NCBI RefSeq assembly: GCF_032854445.1
Contig: NC_088303.1
Location: 37,271,501-37,335,500 of the forward strand
Length of the DNA: 64,000 bases
Direction: 5' to 3'
Source: Liolophura sinensis
Lineage: Eukaryota; Mollusca; Polyplacophora; Chitonida; Chitonidae
Position 1 is the first letter of the stretch, and each line of letters opens with the position of its first letter. The notes under the pieces were generated by a model. It searched no databases. It was not told the DNA's origin and saw nothing but the letters and a program-made list of their open reading frames with translations. This document shows positions 1 to 9,700 of this stretch, piece after piece. The position numbers and the translations under genes are program-made.

Positions 1-1324
1 ATTGGAACAGTTTTTCCACTTTTGGATATTTGCCTGGTCTTTTTGCGAATTTAAATCGGCTACATTTACTATGTACCATCGCGACTGGTCATTACTATAT
101 TCAACTTTTCATTATAAGTTATGTGCCCTTCGGTAGCCCAGACGACGTCAAATCTTTGGGCCAAGCCCATTTAACTCACCCAGCAAATGTCTTACTTCTA
201 AGTCGAAGACAAACTCAATGTCTTTATCTGCATGTAAATAAAGCACACCATTTGTATATAAAAAAACACAAGGTACTTGATACAGTCTGCTGTAAAAAGT
301 ACAACTGAACACTGACCCACATCAATAAGGTGCCAAAAGATGCGCAATTGGGCCAGGTATCTCCAGCTGTTAAAAAATTGCAAATTTCCTTGGTTTCCAT
401 GGAGTAAGAGCCGTTGCTGGGCACGTGATCTTGACATCAATGATTATTCATTTGTGGCTATAGCCAAAAGTATTGGTCGGAGAGCAACGCGGTTTGCACC
501 ATTCGATTTCTCGTCACAAAATACGTCGGATTAGTCTCTTACCAGCAGCATTGGAACAGTTTTTCCACTTTTGGATTTTTGCCTAGTCTTTTTGCTAATT
601 GAAATTGGCTACATTTACTATGTACCATCGCGACTGGTCATTACTATATTCAATTTTTCATTATAAGTTATGTGCTCTTCGGTAGCCCAGAAGACGTCAA
701 ATCTTTGGGCCAAGCCCATTTAACTCACCCAGCAAATGTCTTAATTCTAAGTCGAAGACAAACTCAGTGTCTTTATCTACATGTAGAAAAACCACACCTT
801 TAGTATATAAAAAAACACAAGGTACTTGATACAGTCTGCTGTAAAAAGTACAATTGAACACTGACCCACATCAATAAGGTGCCAAAAGATGTGTAATTAA
901 GCCAGGCATCTCCAGGTGTTGAAAAATTGCAAATTTCCTTGGTTTCCATGGAGTAAGAGCCGTTGCTGGGCACGTGATCTTGACATCAGTGATCATTCAA
1001 TTGTGGCTACATCCAAAAGTATTGGTCGGAGAGCAACGTGGTTTGCACCATTGGATTTCTCCTCACAAAATACGTCGGATTAGCCTCTTACCATCAGCAT
1101 TGGAACAGTTTTTCCACTTTTGGATTTTTGCCTGGTCTTTTTGCTAATTGAAATTGGCTACATTTACTATGTACCATCGCGACTGGTCATTACTATATTC
1201 AACCTTTCATTATAAGTTATGTGCCCTTCGGTAGCCCAGACGACGTCAAATCTTTGGGCCAAGCCCATTTAACTCACCCCGCAAATGTCTTAATTCTAAG
1301 TCGAAGACAAACTCAATGTCTTTA

Positions 1325-1336
1325 TCTACATGTAGA
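1325..1336. repeat. 12-bp perfect palindrome, present in most monomers
   Basis: 'tctacatgtaga' equals its own reverse complement. It recurs in most monomers about 104 bp after the anchor. N monomers (123, 2869, 32476, 34111, 36294, 38478, 42841, 46134, 52708, 56752) read 'tctgcatgtaaa' and lose the symmetry. No binding protein is known to me for it. Confidence 0.8.
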
Positions 1337-1352
1337 AAAACCACACCATTTG

Positions 1353-1360
1353 TATATAAA
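1353..1360 (+). promoter_or_regulatory. TATA-like motif followed by an A-run (one per monomer)
   Basis: TATATAAA fits the eukaryotic TATA consensus and occurs once per monomer on the + strand, extended by 4-6 further A. Y monomers read TATATAGA. Transcription is not shown by sequence alone; in a 60% A+T repeat such a match can be chance, and the A-run is also the main site of length change between monomers. Confidence 0.3.
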
Positions 1361-1519
1361 AAAACACAAGGTACTTGATACAGTCCGCTGTAAAAAGTAC
1401 AATTAAACACTGACCCACATCAATAAGGTGCCAAAAGATGCGCAATTGGGCCAGGCATCTCCAGCTGTTGAAAAATTGCAAATTTCCTTGGTTTCCATGG
1501 AGTAAGAGCCGTTGCTGGG

Positions 1520-1525
1520 CACGTG
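1520..1525. promoter_or_regulatory. CACGTG E-box (one per monomer)
   Basis: CACGTG lies in 'gggcacgtgatc'. On the - strand it reads ATCACGTG, which fits the bHLH-zip site RTCACRTG (USF/Cbf1 type). A minority of monomers (near 2070, 4816, 40960, 42592, 44788, 50263, 52459, 54104, 56503) read 'cgcgtg' and lose it. Binding is inference only. Confidence 0.35.
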
Positions 1526-1657
1526 ATCTTGACATCATTGATTATTCAATTGTGGCTACAGCCAAAACTATTGGTCGGAGAGCAACGCGGTTTGCACCAT
1601 TCGATTTCTCGTCACAAAATACGTCGGATTAGTCTCTTACCAGCAGCATTGGAACAG

Positions 1658-1691
1658 TTTTTCCACTTTTGGATTTTTGCCTGGTCTTTTT
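1658..1691. other. Cluster of four T-tracts
   Basis: T-runs of 4-5 at 1658-1662, 1667-1670, 1674-1678 and 1687-1691, present in nearly every monomer. Centres are 8.5, 7.5 and 12.5 bp apart, so they are only loosely phased to the DNA helix. Modest curvature or nucleosome exclusion is possible but not shown. Confidence 0.5.
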
Positions 1692-1721
1692 GCGAATTGA
1701 AATCGGCTACATTTACTATGT

Positions 1722-1736
1722 ACCATCGTAAATGGT
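1722..1736. other. Dyad site with three symmetric allele forms
   Basis: Here it is ACCAT-cgtaa-ATGGT. X-type and some other monomers have ACCATT-gta-AATGGT (for example 6665-6679), and most others ACCA-tcgcgac-TGGT with an internal TCGCGA. The flanking sequence is constant. All three forms can pair into a short hairpin. Confidence 0.6.
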
Positions 1737-2746
1737 CATTACTATATTCAAGTTTTCATTATAAGTTATGTGCCCTTCGGTAGCCCAGAAGACGTCAAAT
1801 CTTTGGGCCAAGCATATTTAACTCACCCAGCAAATGTCTTACTTCTAAGTCGAAGACAAACTCAATGTCTTTATCTACATGTAGAAAAACCACACCATTT
1901 GTATATAAAAAAACACAAGGTACTTGATACAGTCCACTGTAAAAAGTACAATTAAACACTGACCCACATAAAAAAGGTGCCAAAAGATGCGCAATTGGGC
2001 CAGGCATCTCCAGCTGTTGAAAAATTGCAAATTTCCTTGGTTTCCATGGAGTAAGAGCCGTTGCTGGGCGCGTGATCTTGACATCAATGATTATTCATTT
2101 GTGGCTACAGCCAAAAGTATTGGTCGGAGAGCAACGCGGTTTGCACCATTCGATTTCTCGTCACAAATTACGTCGGATTAGCCTCTTACCAGCAGCATTG
2201 GAACAGTTTTTCCAGTTTTGGATTTTTGCCTGGTCTTTTTGCGAATTGAAATCGGCTACATTTACTATGTACCATCGCGACTGGTCATTACTATGTTCAA
2301 CTTTTCATTATAAGTTATGTGCCCTTCGGTAGCCCAGACGACGTCAAATCTTTGGGCAAAGCCCATTTAACTCACCCAGCAAATGTCTTACTTCTAAGTC
2401 GAAGACAAACTCAATGTCTTTATCTACATGTAGAAAAACCACACCATTTGTATATAAAAAAAACACAAGGTACTTGATACAGTCCGCTGTAAAAAGTACA
2501 ATTGAACACTGACCCACATCAATAAGGTGCCAAAAGATGCGCAATTGGGCCAGGCATCTCCAGCTGTTGAAAAATTGCAAATTTCCTTGGTTTCCATGGA
2601 GTAAGAGCCGTTGCTGGGCACGTGATCTGGACATCAATGATTATTCATTTCTGGCTACAGCCAAAAGTATTGGTCGGAGAGCAACGCGGTTTGCACCATT
2701 CGATTTCTCGTCACAAATTACGTCGGATTAGCCTCTTACGAGCAGC

Positions 2747-5198
2747 ATTGGAACAGTTTTTCCACTTTTGGATATTTGCCTGGTCTTTTTGCGAATTTAA
2801 ATCGGCTACATTTACTATGTACCATCGCGACTGGTCATTACTATATTCAACTTTTCATTATAAGTTATGTGCCCTTCGGTAGCCCAGACGACGTCAAATC
2901 TTTGGGCCAAGCCCATTTAACTCACCCAGCAAATGTCTTACTTCTAAGTCGAAGACAAACTCAATGTCTTTATCTGCATGTAAATAAAGCACACCATTTG
3001 TATATAAAAAAACACAAGGTACTTGATACAGTCTGCTGTAAAAAGTACAACTGAACACTGACCCACATCAATAAGGTGCCAAAAGATGCGCAATTGGGCC
3101 AGGTATCTCCAGCTGTTAAAAAATTGCAAATTTCCTTGGTTTCCATGGAGTAAGAGCCGTTGCTGGGCACGTGATCTTGACATCAATGATTATTCATTTG
3201 TGGCTATAGCCAAAAGTATTGGTCGGAGAGCAACGCGGTTTGCACCATTCGATTTCTCGTCACAAAATACGTCGGATTAGTCTCTTACCAGCAGCATTGG
3301 AACAGTTTTTCCACTTTTGGATTTTTGCCTAGTCTTTTTGCTAATTGAAATTGGCTACATTTACTATGTACCATCGCGACTGGTCATTACTATATTCAAT
3401 TTTTCATTATAAGTTATGTGCTCTTCGGTAGCCCAGAAGACGTCAAATCTTTGGGCCAAGCCCATTTAACTCACCCAGCAAATGTCTTAATTCTAAGTCG
3501 AAGACAAACTCAGTGTCTTTATCTACATGTAGAAAAACCACACCTTTAGTATATAAAAAAACACAAGGTACTTGATACAGTCTGCTGTAAAAAGTACAAT
3601 TGAACACTGACCCACATCAATAAGGTGCCAAAAGATGTGTAATTAAGCCAGGCATCTCCAGGTGTTGAAAAATTGCAAATTTCCTTGGTTTCCATGGAGT
3701 AAGAGCCGTTGCTGGGCACGTGATCTTGACATCAGTGATCATTCAATTGTGGCTACATCCAAAAGTATTGGTCGGAGAGCAACGTGGTTTGCACCATTGG
3801 ATTTCTCCTCACAAAATACGTCGGATTAGCCTCTTACCATCAGCATTGGAACAGTTTTTCCACTTTTGGATTTTTGCCTGGTCTTTTTGCTAATTGAAAT
3901 TGGCTACATTTACTATGTACCATCGCGACTGGTCATTACTATATTCAACCTTTCATTATAAGTTATGTGCCCTTCGGTAGCCCAGACGACGTCAAATCTT
4001 TGGGCCAAGCCCATTTAACTCACCCCGCAAATGTCTTAATTCTAAGTCGAAGACAAACTCAATGTCTTTATCTACATGTAGAAAAACCACACCATTTGTA
4101 TATAAAAAAACACAAGGTACTTGATACAGTCCGCTGTAAAAAGTACAATTAAACACTGACCCACATCAATAAGGTGCCAAAAGATGCGCAATTGGGCCAG
4201 GCATCTCCAGCTGTTGAAAAATTGCAAATTTCCTTGGTTTCCATGGAGTAAGAGCCGTTGCTGGGCACGTGATCTTGACATCATTGATTATTCAATTGTG
4301 GCTACAGCCAAAACTATTGGTCGGAGAGCAACGCGGTTTGCACCATTCGATTTCTCGTCACAAAATACGTCGGATTAGTCTCTTACCAGCAGCATTGGAA
4401 CAGTTTTTCCACTTTTGGATTTTTGCCTGGTCTTTTTGCGAATTGAAATCGGCTACATTTACTATGTACCATCGTAAATGGTCATTACTATATTCAAGTT
4501 TTCATTATAAGTTATGTGCCCTTCGGTAGCCCAGAAGACGTCAAATCTTTGGGCCAAGCATATTTAACTCACCCAGCAAATGTCTTACTTCTAAGTCGAA
4601 GACAAACTCAATGTCTTTATCTACATGTAGAAAAACCACACCATTTGTATATAAAAAAACACAAGGTACTTGATACAGTCCACTGTAAAAAGTACAATTA
4701 AACACTGACCCACATAAAAAAGGTGCCAAAAGATGCGCAATTGGGCCAGGCATCTCCAGCTGTTGAAAAATTGCAAATTTCCTTGGTTTCCATGGAGTAA
4801 GAGCCGTTGCTGGGCGCGTGATCTTGACATCAATGATTATTCATTTGTGGCTACAGCCAAAAGTATTGGTCGGAGAGCAACGCGGTTTGCACCATTCGAT
4901 TTCTCGTCACAAATTACGTCGGATTAGCCTCTTACCAGCAGCATTGGAACAGTTTTTCCAGTTTTGGATTTTTGCCTGGTCTTTTTGCGAATTGAAATCG
5001 GCTACATTTACTATGTACCATCGCGACTGGTCATTACTATGTTCAACTTTTCATTATAAGTTATGTGCCCTTCGGTAGCCCAGACGACGTCAAATCTTTG
5101 GGCAAAGCCCATTTAACTCACCCAGCAAATGTCTTACTTCTAAGTCGAAGACAAACTCAATGTCTTTATCTACATGTAGAAAAACCACACCATTTGTA
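2747..5198. repeat. 5-monomer higher-order unit, copy 2 (identical to copy 1 over ~2450 bp)
   Basis: Anchors are at 2869, 3418, 3967, 4516 and 5065. Every line I compared with copy 1 at offset 2746 was identical, and every translated open frame in the two copies is identical. The match ends in the A-run after 'tatat' near 2452/5198, where copy 1 has one extra A, followed by substitutions ('gatacagtccg' against 'catacagtctg'). The breakpoint of the duplication therefore lies at or near that homopolymer. Confidence 0.92.
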
Positions 5199-6162
5199 TA
5201 TAAAAAAACACAAGGTACTTCATACAGTCTGCTGTAAAAAGTACAATTGAACACTGACCCACATTAATAAGGTACCAAAAGATGCGCAATTGGGCCAGGC
5301 ATCTCCAGGTGTTGAAAAATTGCAAATTTCCTTGGTTTCCATGGAGTAAGAGCCGTTGCTGGGCACGTGATCTGGACATCAATGATTATTCATTTGTGGC
5401 TACAGCCAAAAGTATTGGTCGGAGAGCAACGCGGTTTGCACCATTCGATTTCTCGTCACAAAATACGTCGTATTAGTCTCTTACCAGCAGCATTGGAACA
5501 GTTTTTCCACTTTTGGATTTTTGCCTGGTCTTTTTGCGAATTGAAATCGGCTACATTTACTATGTACCATCGTAAATGGTTATTACTATATTCAACTTTT
5601 CATTATAAGTTATGTGCCCTTCGGTAGCCCAGACGACGTCAAATCTTTGGGCCAAGCCCATGTAACTCACCCAGCAAATGTCTTACTTCTAAGTCGAAGA
5701 CAAACTCAATGTCTTTATCTACATGTAGAAAAACCACACCATTTGTATATAAAAAAACACAAGGTACTTGATACAGTCCACTGTAAAAAATACAATTGAA
5801 CACTGACCCACATCAATAAGGTGCCGAAAGATGCGCAATTGGGCCAGGCATCTCCAGCTGTTGAAAAATTGCAAATTTCCTTGGTTTCCATGGAGTAAGA
5901 GCCGTTGCTGGGCACGTGATCTTGACATCATTGATTATTCATTTGTGGCTATAGCCAAAAGTATTGGTCGGAGAGCAACGCGGTTTGCACCATTCGATTT
6001 CTCGTCACAAAATACGTCGGATTAGCCTCTTACCAGCAGCATTGGAACACTTTTTCCACTTTTGGATTTTTGCCTGGTGTTTTTGCGAATTGAAATCGAC
6101 TACATTTACTATGTACCATCGCGACTGGTCATTACTATATTCAACTTTTCATTATAAGTTAT
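5199..6162. repeat. Bridging monomers between the 5-mer unit and the X-Y-Z zone
   Basis: This is the rest of the monomer anchored at 5065 and the monomer at 5614. The first carries 'ttaataaggtacc', a marker seen again near 32134, 40869 and 42500. The second has a Z-type head ('gtccactgtaaaaaatac') and the Z tail ('gcctggtgtt', 'gactac') that precedes X monomers throughout the next zone. Confidence 0.8.
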
Positions 6163-7249
6163 GTGCCCTTCGGTAGCCCAGAAGACGTCAAATCTTTAGG
6201 CAAAGCATATTTAACTCACCCAGCAAATGTCTTACTTCTAAGTCGAAGACAAACTCAATGTCTTTATCTACATGTAGAAAAACCACACCATTTGTATATA
6301 AAAAAAACACAAGGTACTTGATACAGTCCGCTGTAAAAAGTACAATTAAACACTGACCCACATCAATAAGGTGCCAAAAGATGCGCAATTGGGCCAGGCA
6401 TCTCCAGCTGTTGAAAAATTGCAAATTTCCTTGGTTTCCATGGAGTAAGAGCCGTTGCTGGGCACGTGATCTTGACATCATTGATTATTCAATTGTGGCT
6501 ACAGCCAAAAGTATTGGTCGGAGAGCAACGCGGTTTGCACCATTCGATTTCTCGTCACAAAATACGTCGGATTAGTCTCTTACGAGCAGCATTGGAACAG
6601 TTTTTCCACTTTTGGATTTTTACCTGGTCTTTTTGCGAATTGAAATCGGCTACATTTACTATGTACCATTGTAAATGGTCATTACTATATTCAACTTTTC
6701 ATTATAAGTTATGTGCCCTTCGGTAGCCCAGACGACGTCAAATCTTTGGGCCAAGCCCATTTAACTCACCCAGCAAATGTCTTACTTCTAAGTCGAAGAC
6801 AAGCTCAATGTCTTTATCTACATGTAGAAAAACCACACCATTTGTATATAGAAAAACACAAGGTACTTGACACAGTCCGCTGTAAAAAGTACAATTGAAC
6901 ACTGACCCACATTAAACAGGTGCCAAAAGATGCGCAATTGGGCCAGGCATCTCCAGGTGTTGAAAAATTGCAAATTTCCTTGGTTTCCATGGAGTAAGAG
7001 CCGTTGCTGGGCACGTGATCTTGACATCATTGATTATTCATTTGTGGCTACAGCCAAAAGTATTGGTCGGAGAGCAACGCGGTTTGCACCATTCGATTTC
7101 TCGTCACAAAATACGTCGGATTAGCCTCTTACCAGCAGCATTGGAACAGTTTTTCCACTTTTGGATTTTTGCCTGGTCTTTTTGCGAATTGAAATCGGCT
7201 ACATTTACTATGTACCATCGCGACTGGTCATTACTATGTTCAACTTTTC

Positions 7250-9700
7250 ATTATAAGTTATGTGCCCTTCGGTAGCCCAGAAGACGTCAAATCTTTGGGC
7301 AAAGCATATTTAACTCACCCAGCAAATGTCTTACTTCTAAGTCGAAGACAAACTCAATGTCTTTATCTACATGTAGAAAAACCACACCATTTGTATATAA
7401 AAAAAACACAAGGTACTTGATACAGTCCGCTGTAAAAAGTACAATTAAACACTGACCCACATCAATAAGGTGCCAAAAGATGCGCAATTGGGCCAGGCAT
7501 CTCCAGCTGTTGAAAAATTGCAAATTTCCTTGGTTTCCATGGAGTAAGAGCCGTTGCTGGGCACGTGATCTTGACATCGTTGATTATTCAATTGTGGCTA
7601 CAGCCAAAAGTATTGGTCGGAGAGCAACGCGGTTAGCACCATTCGATTTCTCGTCACAAAATACGTCGGATTAGTCTCTTACGAGCAACATTGGAACAGT
7701 TTTTCCACTTTTGGATTTTTACCTGGTCTTTTTGCGAATTGAAATCGGCTACATTTACTATGTACCATTGTAAATGGTCATTACTATATTCAACTTTTCA
7801 TTATAAGTTATGTGCCCTTCGGTAGCCCAGACGACGTCAAATCTTTGGGCCAAGCCCATTTAACTCACCCAGCAAATGTCTTACTTCTAAGTCGAAGACA
7901 ATCTCAATGTCTTTATCTACATGTAGAAAAACCACACCATTTGTATATAGAAAAACACAAGGTACTTGACACAGTCCGCTGTAAAAAGTACAATTGAACA
8001 CTGACCCACATTAAACAGGTGCCAAAAGATGCGCAATTGGGCCAGGCATCTCCAGGTGTTGAAAAATTGCAAATTTCCTTGGTTTCCATGGAGTAAGAGC
8101 CGTTGCTGGGCACGTGATCTTGACATCATTGATTATTCAATTGTGGCTACAGCCAAAAGTATTGGTCGGAGAGCAACGCGGTTTGCACCATTCGATTTCT
8201 CGTCACAAAATACGTCGGATTAGCCTCTTACCAGCAGCATTGGAACAGTTTTTCCACTTTTGGATTTTTGCCTGGTCTTTTTGCGAATTGAAATCGGCTA
8301 CATTTACTATGTACCATCGCGACTGGTCATTACTATGTTCAACTTTTCATTATAAGTTATGTGCCCTTCGGTAGCCCAGACGACGTCAAATCTTTGGGCA
8401 AAGCCCATTTAACTCACCCAGCAAATGTCTTACTTCTAAGTCGAAGACAAACTCAATGTCTTTATCTACATGTAGAAAAACCACACCATTTGTATATAAA
8501 AAAACACAAGGTACTTGATACAGTCCACTGTAAAAAATACAATTGAACACTGACCCACATCAATAAGGTGCCGAAAGATGCGCAATTGGGCCAGGCATCT
8601 CCAGCTGTTGAAAAATTGCAAATTTGCTTGGTTTCCATGGAGTAAGAGCCGTTGCTGGGCACGTGATCTTGACATCAATGATTATTCATTTGTGGCTATA
8701 GCCAAAAGTATTGGTCGGAGAGCAACGCGGTTTGCACCATTCGATTTCTCGTCACAAAATACGTCGGATTAGCCTCTTACCAGCAGCATTGGAACACTTT
8801 TTCCACTTTTGGATTTTTGCCTGGTCTTTTTGCGAATTGAAATCGGCTACATTTACTATGTACCATCGCGACTGGTCATTACTATATTCAACTTTTCATT
8901 ATAAGTTATGTGCCCTTCGGTAGCCCAGACGACGTAAAATCTTTGGGCCAAGCCCATTTAACTCACCCAGCAAATGTCTTACTTCTAAGTCGAAGACAAA
9001 CTCAATGTCTTTATCTACATGTAGAAAAACCACACCATTTGTATATAAAAAAAACACAAGGTACTTGATACAGTCCGCTGTAAAAAGTACAATTAAACAC
9101 TGACCCACATCAATAAGGTGCCAAAAGATGCGCAATTGGGCCAGGCATCTCCAGCTGTTGAAAAATTGCAAATTTCCTTGGTTTCCATGGAGTAAGAGCC
9201 GTTGCTGGGCACGTGATCTTGACATCATTGATTATTCAATTGTGGCTACAGCCAAAAGTATTGGTCGGAGAGCAACGCGGTTTGCACCATTCGATTTCTC
9301 GTCACAAAATACGTCGGATTAGTCTCTTACGAGCAGCATTGGAACAGTTTTTCCACTTTTGGATTTTTACCTGGTCTTTTTGCGAATTGAAATCGGCTAC
9401 ATTTACTATGTACCATTGTAAATGGTCATTACTATATTCAACTTTTCATTATAAGTTATGTGCCCTTCGGTAGCCCAGACGACGTCAAATCTTTGGGCCA
9501 AGCCCATTTAACTCACCCAGCAAATGTCTTACTTCTAAGTCGAAGACAATCTCAATGTCTTTATCTACATGTAGAAAAACCACACCATTTGTATATAGAA
9601 AAACACAAGGTACTTGACACAGTCCGCTGTAAAAAGTACAATTGAACACTGACCCACATAAAACAGGTGCCAAAAGATGCGCAATTGGGCCAGGCATCTC
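7250..9700. repeat. Duplicated block, copy 1 (offset 5494 bp, 10 monomers)
   Basis: Anchors 7262, 7812, 8361 and 8910 match 12756, 13306, 13855 and 14404. Shared private markers are 'catcgttgatt', 'ggttagcacc', 'gagcaacattgg' and 'aatttgcttgg'. A few single-base differences appear ('gtaaaatc' at about 8934; 'cagctg' against 'caggtg'). Upstream of about 7250 the two loci differ in class (Y tail against Z tail). Confidence 0.8.

Larger units (their letters stand above)
1221..1769. repeat. Reference satellite monomer (549 bp), used to map internal motifs
   Basis: A representative intact monomer. In order it holds: the anchor with an AatII-type GACGTC site; a 12-bp perfect palindrome (1325-1336); a TATATAAA followed by an A-run (1353 on); an A+T-rich segment; a TGCGCA; a CCATGG followed by GTAAG (1495-1506); CACGTG (1520-1525); the CpG-rich 'cggagagcaacgcgg' segment (about 1575-1590); 'cttaccagcag' (about 1636-1646); a cluster of T-tracts (1658-1691); and a dyad (1722-1736). 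GC is about 40%. I compared the three successive ~183-bp thirds by eye and found only short shared words (for example 'ttgggcca(a/g)gc' twice, 192 bp apart), so I do not claim that the monomer arose from smaller repeats. Confidence 0.93.
1..2746. repeat. 5-monomer higher-order unit, copy 1 (2746 bp)
   Basis: Anchors are at 123, 672, 1221, 1770 and 2319. The monomer at 672 is the most decayed of the five ('gtgctcttcgg', 'cacctttagtata', 'gtgtaattaagcc'), and these private changes recur exactly 2746 bp downstream. The unit probably continues to the left of the window, because base 1 already matches base 2747. The first monomer is N-type ('ctgcatgtaaataaagc'). Confidence 0.92.

Noticed and set aside
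1221-1245. Likeness of 'gtgcccttcggtagcc' to the 5' end of U6 snRNA
   Set aside because: Similarity stops after about 16 bases; the conserved U6 middle and 3' parts are absent.
1550-1615. tRNA-like A and B boxes (SINE origin), around 'ggtcggagagc' and 'cattcgatttc'
   Set aside because: Both boxes have several mismatches to the consensus, and no cloverleaf or terminator T-run sits at the right distance.
1221-1769. CENP-B box
   Set aside because: I checked the TTCG and CGAA sites in the monomer against the core nTTCGnnnnAnnCGGGn. None matches the downstream half ('attcgatttctcg', 'cttcggtagccc', 'ttgcgaatt').
1221-1769. Internal ~183-bp sub-repeats within the monomer
   Set aside because: Only short words are shared between thirds (for example 'ttgggcca(a/g)gc' 192 bp apart); no continuous alignment was seen by eye.
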